Of a DNA stretch of 10,331 bases, positions 6,806-10,331 are shown in pieces. The notes beneath the pieces are model-generated. The model did not search any database. It saw only the letters and a list, made by a program, of their open reading frames with translations, and was not told where the DNA came from. Each line of letters opens with the position of its first letter. Position 1 is the stretch's first letter. The position numbers were made by a program, and so were the translations under genes. The stretch spans positions 1-10,331 of the forward strand of contig DIZT01000110.1 in assembly GCA_002427975.1 (NCBI GenBank). Direction: 5' to 3'. The stretch comes from Micrococcaceae bacterium UBA6021. GTDB lineage: Bacteria; Actinomycetota; Actinomycetes; Actinomycetales; Micrococcaceae.

Positions 6806-6837
6806 GGGCCGGTGGCCTTAGGAGTGCGCTCCGGCCC
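6806..6837. terminator. Weak terminator-like inverted repeat at a convergent gene end
   Basis: GGGCCGG (6806-6812) and CCGGCCC (6831-6837) are perfect 7-base arms with an 18-base loop, placed exactly where the plus-strand membrane gene and the minus-strand lyase operon run together (16 bases between stop codons). A smaller stem GGAG/CTCC (6821-6824, 6829-6832) competes with it. There is no T-run on either strand, and the right arm lies within the lyase gene, so intrinsic termination is doubtful. Confidence 0.25.
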
Positions 6838-7657
6838 GGCGAATGGTGGCTTCCGCGTGCTTGAGGATGGGACCGTCGATCATCTTGCCCCCGTATTGGA
6901 AAACGCCGGACCCGGCGGCCGCGGCCGCCCGCAGCAGTTCCGTGGCAGCGGCGACGTCAACCTCGGACGGGGCGTAGGCTCCCCTGACAACGGCCGCCTG
7001 CGTGGGGTGGATACACGCTTTGGAGCCGAATCCTGACGCTGCGGCGTCGGCGGCCTCCAGCGCCAGTCCGTCAAGGTCCGGGATGTTGACGTAGACGGCG
7101 TCCACGGCTTCCTTCCCGAAGGCCCGGGCGGCGAGCAGCACCGCGGACCTGGCGTGCAGGGCCACGGCGCGGTAGCCGCCGTCGTCCGTTCTGCTGGACG
7201 TGCCGCTGAGGGAAGCCAGGAGGTCCTCGGCGCCCCACATCAGGGCCACCACGTTGGGGGCTGCCGCGATGGCGGGCGCGTTGAGGATACCGACGGCGGT
7301 CTCGCACAGGGCGATCACGTGGAAGTCCGCCAGGGCTTCGAGCTGCGCCGCGCTCTCTGCCTTGGCCAGCATCACGGTGCGGTACGGCGTGTGGGCCAGG
7401 CAGTGCAGATCCTTCTCGAACTCTTCGGTGCCCGCCGGGTTGATCCTGACGATCGTGCGGCTGGGATCGAGCTCCGGCCCCTCCCCGGCAGCGCCCAACT
7501 GGGCCAGGATCGCGCCGCGTGCCCGCTGCTTGTCCGCAGGGGCCACGGCGTCCTCAAGGTCCACGATGACAGCGTCCGCGCGCTGGGCAGCTTTGGGGAA
7601 ACGCTCGGGACGGTCGGCAGGGCAGAAGAGGAGGGCAGGTCCCATCACAAAGGTCAT
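6818..7657 (-). CDS. CitE-like beta-hydroxyacyl-CoA lyase (HpcH/HpaI aldolase family), 279 aa
   Basis: A TIM-barrel lyase that splits beta-hydroxyacyl-CoA thioesters by Mg2+-dependent retro-aldol reaction; here probably (S)-citramalyl-CoA to acetyl-CoA and pyruvate, and/or HMG-CoA in leucine breakdown, as for mycobacterial Rv2498c. Visible: LLFCPADRPERF (9-20), VIVDLEDAVAPADK (30-43), catalytic Arg in VRIN (70-73), ALCETAVGILNAP (116-128) with the first Mg ligand Glu, GAEDL (142-146) with the Mg ligand Asp, D-x-V-Y-V-N-I-P-D (186-194), GFGSKACIHPTQ (209-220) and YGGKMIDGP (255-263). The ATG at 7657 is chosen over an upstream in-frame codon because its ATG overlaps the hydratase stop (ATGA), with AGGGGA upstream, and the barrel begins there. 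It is last in the operon. It stands without citD/citF genes, so it is not the beta subunit of citrate lyase. Exact substrate is inferred from context. Confidence 0.9.
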   Translation of the reverse strand: MTFVMGPALLFCPADRPERFPKAAQRADAVIVDLEDAVAPADKQRARGAILAQLGAAGEGPELDPSRTIVRINPAGTEEFEKDLHCLAHTPYRTVMLAKAESAAQLEALADFHVIALCETAVGILNAPAIAAAPNVVALMWGAEDLLASLSGTSSRTDDGGYRAVALHARSAVLLAARAFGKEAVDAVYVNIPDLDGLALEAADAAASGFGSKACIHPTQAAVVRGAYAPSEVDVAAATELLRAAAAAGSGVFQYGGKMIDGPILKHAEATIRRAGAHS

Positions 7658-8181
7658 ACGGACATTGTCCCCTTTTGACTCCCGGATTGCTGCCCGGCAT
7701 GAGCCTCCCGCGTCCACATGAGACAGCTCCGTGTGGCCAGCGCCACCACGGTGCCGTCCTGGTTCCTGCCGGTGTGCTGCATGGTCACGATCCCCTGGCC
7801 CGCACGCGATCCCGAGAGCCGCTTGCCGGTGATGACGGTCTCGGTGTAGAGCGTGTCGCCGTGGTACAGCGGGTGCGGGAAGGAGACGTCCGTGAGGCCC
7901 AGTTGCGCGACGATGGTGCCCTGGGTGAGCTGCGATACGGACTGTCCCACCAAGGTGGACAGCGTGAACATGGAGTTGACCAGCCGCTGGCCGAACGGCT
8001 GCCCTGCGCTCCAGGCGGCGTCCAGGTGCAGGGCCTGGGTGTTCATGGTGAGGGTGGTGAACAGGACGTTGTCCGCCTCGGTCACGGTGCGGCCGGGCCG
8101 GTGCGCGTAGACAACGCCTTCTTCGAGCTCGTCGAAGTACAGGCCGCGCTGTTCGATGACCCGGGGGCTGTCCGCCGTCAT
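7654..8181 (-). CDS. MaoC-family enoyl-CoA hydratase, probably itaconyl-/methylglutaconyl-CoA hydratase type (175 aa)
   Basis: A hot-dog fold hydratase acting on unsaturated acyl-CoA esters. Landmarks: [13 protein letters not shown] (15-27), the active-site region [21 protein letters not shown] (34-54), [17 protein letters not shown] (63-79), and [11 protein letters not shown] (101-111). H52 fits the hydratase His; the position of the usual Asp in D-x-N-P-x-H seems to be N47, possibly a subfamily trait. Next to the CitE-like lyase it parallels mycobacterial Rv2499c beside Rv2498c, which argues for hydration of itaconyl-CoA or a leucine-derived enoyl-CoA. The ATG at 8181 overlaps the CoA-transferase B stop (ATGA); its own stop overlaps the lyase start. 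Longer upstream reading frame is just out-of-frame sequence of the transferase gene. Family call is strong, substrate is inference. Confidence 0.9.
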   Translation of the reverse strand: MTADSPRVIEQRGLYFDELEEGVVYAHRPGRTVTEADNVLFTTLTMNTQALHLDAAWSAGQPFGQRLVNSMFTLSTLVGQSVSQLTQGTIVAQLGLTDVSFPHPLYHGDTLYTETVITGKRLSGSRAGQGIVTMQHTGRNQDGTVVALATRSCLMWTREAHAGQQSGSQKGTMSV

Positions 8182-8945
8182 ACAGTGAGTTCCTGGTCCT
8201 CTTCGAAGAGTTCGGCTCCGGTGGCCGCCGCCACGTCCTCCACGGACACGTTGGGGGCCAGCTCGCGGAGCACCAGCCGGGAGGACCCGCCTTCGGTGAC
8301 GACGTCGATCACGGCCAGGTCCGTGATGATCCGGTCCACGCAGGCCTTGCCGGTCAGCGGCAGCGAGCACTGCTCCACGATTTTGGGGTTGCCGTTGCGG
8401 TCCACGTGTTCCATCATCACGATCACCTTCTTGGCGCCGAAGACCAGGTCCATGGCCCCGCCCATGCCTTTGACCATCTTGCCCGGGATCATCCAGTTGG
8501 CCAGGTCCCCGTTCTGCGCCACTTCCATAGCGCCGAGCACCGCCACATCCACATGGCCACCGCGGATCATGCCGAACGATGAGGCGGAGTCGAAGAACGC
8601 GGCACCCTTGTTGACGGTGACGGTTTCCTTGCCGGCGTTAATGAGGTCCGGATCGACTGCGTCCTCATCCGGATAGGGTCCGACGCCGAGGATCCCGTTC
8701 TCCGAGTGGAGCACCACTTCGACGCCGGCCGGGATGTAGTTGGGAATGAGCGTGGGCATGCCGATGCCCAGGTTGACGTACTGCCCGTTGCTGAGCTCAC
8801 GGGCCACCCGGGCGGCCAGTTCGTTGCGGGTCCACCCCTTCGCCTCCGGATTGGTGCCTTCCGGATGGCCGACGGCCGCACGCCGGTATTCTGCGCGGAC
8901 AGCTTCGGGGCGGGGCGGGGCTCCCTGCGCGCGGTTGGACTCCAT
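8178..8945 (-). CDS. scoB: 3-oxoacid CoA-transferase subunit B (ScoB-like), 255 aa
   Basis: The beta subunit of a family I CoA-transferase, which moves CoA from succinyl-CoA (or acetyl-CoA) to a free acid and carries the catalytic glutamate. That residue is seen as E82 in SENGILG (81-87). Other blocks: [14 protein letters not shown] (38-51), [16 protein letters not shown] (57-72), [11 protein letters not shown] (122-132), [14 protein letters not shown] (154-167) and [20 protein letters not shown] (203-222). The first 36 or so residues, polar and rich in Pro, Glu and Arg, precede the usual family start; no other Met is available there, and AGGAG lies 8 bases before the ATG, so the extension is probably real. 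The gene begins two bases after the A-subunit stop and its stop overlaps the hydratase start. In this operon the acceptor could be acetoacetate or itaconate; sequence alone cannot decide. Confidence 0.94.
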   Translation of the reverse strand: MESNRAQGAPPRPEAVRAEYRRAAVGHPEGTNPEAKGWTRNELAARVARELSNGQYVNLGIGMPTLIPNYIPAGVEVVLHSENGILGVGPYPDEDAVDPDLINAGKETVTVNKGAAFFDSASSFGMIRGGHVDVAVLGAMEVAQNGDLANWMIPGKMVKGMGGAMDLVFGAKKVIVMMEHVDRNGNPKIVEQCSLPLTGKACVDRIITDLAVIDVVTEGGSSRLVLRELAPNVSVEDVAAATGAELFEEDQELTV

Positions 8946-8947
8946 GG

Positions 8948-9730
8948 CTAGGCTCCTGCCTGTTCAGTGGCGGCTGCCTGTTTAAGGGCCACGGTCCGCT
9001 TTTCGATACGTTTCTCCCCGTCAGGTGCGAGGACCACGCGCTGGACGAAGATGCCTGGTACGTGGACGTGCTCGGGATCCAGCTCACCGGGCTCCACCAG
9101 CTCCTCTACCTCGGCGATGGTGATCCTGCCGGCCATGGCGCAGAGCGGATTGAAGTTCATGGCGGTGGCGTGAAAGACCAGGTTGCCGTGGCGGTCGCCC
9201 TTCCACGCATGGACCAGACCGAAATCGGGTGTCAGCGACTCCTCCAGGACGTAATCGACCCCGTTGAAGGTGCGCACTTCCTTGGGGGCAGAGGCGATGG
9301 CGATGCCGCCGTCGGCGTCGTACTTCTGCGGCAGGCCGCCGTCGGACACCTGCGTGCCGACTCCCGCCTTGGTGTAGAAGGCGGGGATCCCGGCGCCGCC
9401 GGCCCGGAGTTTCTCCGCGAGCGTTCCCTGGGGGGTCAGCACCACCTCCAGTTCGCCGGAAAGGTACTGCCGTGCGAACTCCTTGTTTTCGCCGACGTAG
9501 GAGCTGATGGTCCGGCGGATCCTGCCGTCGCGGAGCAGGACGCCCAGTCCCCAGCCGTCCACACCGCAGTTGTTGCTTACGGTCTCCAGGTCCTTGGTGC
9601 CGTGCCGGTGCAGGGCGTCGATCAGGGCCACGGGAATCCCGCAGAGGCCGAACCCTCCCACCGCGAGGGAGGCGCCGTCGGGAATGTCCGCAATGGCTTC
9701 CTCGGCGCTGGCAACAACCTTGTTGATCAT
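8948..9730 (-). CDS. scoA: 3-oxoacid CoA-transferase subunit A (ScoA-like), 260 aa
   Basis: The alpha subunit of the same family I CoA-transferase; with the B subunit it forms the active heteromeric cytosolic enzyme. Features: the glycine-rich CoA-binding turn [10 protein letters not shown] (24-33), [13 protein letters not shown] (51-63), [20 protein letters not shown] (76-95), [19 protein letters not shown] (98-116), F-Y-T-x-A-G-V-G-T (118-126), and [14 protein letters not shown] (189-202). Length is slightly above the common 230-240 because of a C-terminal tail rich in Ala, Lys and Glu. ATG at 9730 is supported by AAAGGA seven bases upstream. It lies 65 bases after the acyl-CoA dehydrogenase, a gap that holds a short palindromic repeat, and is followed after two bases by the B subunit. 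Confidence 0.95.
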   Translation of the reverse strand: MINKVVASAEEAIADIPDGASLAVGGFGLCGIPVALIDALHRHGTKDLETVSNNCGVDGWGLGVLLRDGRIRRTISSYVGENKEFARQYLSGELEVVLTPQGTLAEKLRAGGAGIPAFYTKAGVGTQVSDGGLPQKYDADGGIAIASAPKEVRTFNGVDYVLEESLTPDFGLVHAWKGDRHGNLVFHATAMNFNPLCAMAGRITIAEVEELVEPGELDPEHVHVPGIFVQRVVLAPDGEKRIEKRTVALKQAAATEQAGA

Positions 9731-9746
9731 CGTTGGTCCTTTCAGG

Positions 9747-9768
9747 GGTCTCGACAGGCTCGACCACC
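9747..9768. repeat. Short REP-like palindromic intergenic repeat
   Basis: The 22 bases read GGT-C-TCGA-CAGGC-TCGA-CC-ACC, an imperfect hairpin with GGT/ACC and TCGA/TCGA stems around a 5-base loop. From memory, near-identical GGTCTCGACA(A/G)GCTCGACCACC elements occur many times between genes in Arthrobacter and related high-GC actinomycetes; copy number cannot be checked in one window. It lies between the dehydrogenase and CoA-transferase genes and might stabilise or attenuate the transcript. Confidence 0.55.
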
Positions 9769-9795
9769 GGGCGGCAATCCCGACCAGAGGGCTTG

Positions 9796-10331
9796 TTACA
9801 GTCCGAGTTCGCGGGCGATCAGCATCAGCTGGACTTCCGTGGTGCCCTCCCCCACTTCAAGGATCTTGGAGTCGCGGTAGTGGCGTGCCACGGTGAATTC
9901 GTTGATGAAGCCATAGCCGCCGAATACCTGGGTGGCATCCCGCGCGTTGTCCATGGCCGCCTCGCCTGCGACCATCTTAGCGATGGCGGCCTGCGTCTTG
10001 AACGGCTTTCCGGCCAGCATTCTCGCGGCGGCGTCGTAGTAGGCCAGGCGTGCCGTGTGCGCCCGTGCCTGCATGCGGGCGATCTTGAAGGAGATGGCCT
10101 GGTACTTGCCGATATGGTGGCCGAACGCGCTGCGTTCCTTGGCGTATTTCACCGAGAGGTCAACGCAGCCCTGCGCGGCCCCCGTCGCCAGTGCGGCGAT
10201 GGCGATCCGGCCTTCGTCCAGGATGGAGAGGAAATTCGCGTAGCCGCGGCCTTCCGCACCGAGCAGGTTTTCCTCCGGGACCCGGACATCCTTCAACGTG
10301 AGGGGATGGGTGTCGGAGGCGTTCCAGCCCA
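9796..10331 (-). CDS. Acyl-CoA dehydrogenase, C-terminal 178 residues; 5' end outside window
   Basis: An FAD-dependent enzyme that introduces the alpha-beta double bond into an acyl-CoA and passes electrons to electron-transfer flavoprotein. The frame stays open to the window edge, where it begins within the family block [18 protein letters not shown]. Then come [19 protein letters not shown] (the start of the C-terminal helical domain), [42 protein letters not shown] and the terminal EVGEGTTEV with RELGL. The Glu in GEGT sits where short- and medium-chain dehydrogenases keep their catalytic base; isovaleryl-CoA dehydrogenases normally lack it there. Position beside CoA-transferase, hydratase and lyase genes parallels mycobacterial fadE19 in the leucine cluster. 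Family is certain; substrate is not. An in-frame TTG at 10296 is internal, not a start. Confidence 0.95.
   Translation of the reverse strand, partial: GWNASDTHPLTLKDVRVPEENLLGAEGRGYANFLSILDEGRIAIAALATGAAQGCVDLSVKYAKERSAFGHHIGKYQAISFKIARMQARAHTARLAYYDAAARMLAGKPFKTQAAIAKMVAGEAAMDNARDATQVFGGYGFINEFTVARHYRDSKILEVGEGTTEVQLMLIARELGL

Noticed and set aside
6818..7657. CitE-like gene as the beta subunit of citrate lyase
   Set aside because: No citD, citF or citC genes are nearby, and the neighbours are CoA-ester catabolic genes, which fits the stand-alone acyl-CoA lyase group.
9062..9880. Plus-strand open frame of 272 codons opposite scoA and the dehydrogenase
   Set aside because: Antisense to two secure genes; glycine- and valine-rich without any recognisable domain.
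1..10331. CRISPR array, tRNA, rRNA, insertion sequence or phage genes
   Set aside because: Both strands were read for repeated spacers, cloverleaf ends, transposase motifs and phage proteins; none was seen.

Overview
The window looks like chromosomal DNA from a high-GC actinomycete, most probably a member of the Micrococcaceae such as Arthrobacter or Pseudarthrobacter. The basis is the strong GC bias in third positions, GTG starts, the dxr - site-2 protease - ispG order known from Actinomycetota (as in mycobacteria), the protein sequences, and a short GGTCTCGACAGGCTCGACC-type intergenic repeat often seen in this group. Genus is inference. No tRNA, rRNA, CRISPR array or insertion sequence was seen, and no gene-free stretch exceeds about 90 bases.

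Left part (1-4507, all minus strand). Transcription runs from dxr (MEP pathway) to an M50 intramembrane protease of the RseP/Rip1 type, and ends, in this window, at the 5' part of ispG (MEP pathway). Between the protease and ispG lie three extra genes: a SatD-like protein with a C-terminal helix-turn-helix, a small membrane protein whose start overlaps the SatD-like stop (GTGA), and a YciI-family protein. The SatD-like gene is preceded by an unusually AT-rich stretch (about 30% G+C by hand count) holding a good promoter candidate, a perfect GCTGAT/ATCAGC inverted repeat in the promoter spacer, and further TGAT/ATCA half-sites. This looks like an autoregulated, little-described two-gene module and is the best candidate here for an undescribed system.

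Middle part (4542-6801). A TSUP (TauE/SafE) anion exporter gene on the minus strand diverges, across only 37 bases, from a plus-strand gene for a 491-residue multi-pass membrane protein. The latter closely resembles animal lipase maturation factor 1 and has no established role in bacteria.

Right part (6818-10331, all minus strand). A compact catabolic operon reads acyl-CoA dehydrogenase (5' end outside the window), CoA-transferase subunits A and B, a MaoC-family hydratase and a CitE-like acyl-CoA lyase. The last three junctions are a 2-base gap and two ATGA overlaps. The gene set matches the mycobacterial leucine/itaconate cluster (scoA, scoB, fadE19, Rv2499c and Rv2498c), so a plausible job is CoA activation, dehydrogenation or hydration of branched C5/C6 acids, and retro-aldol cleavage to acetyl-CoA plus a keto acid. 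The biotin carboxylase genes of the mycobacterial cluster are not between these genes and may lie upstream of the window.
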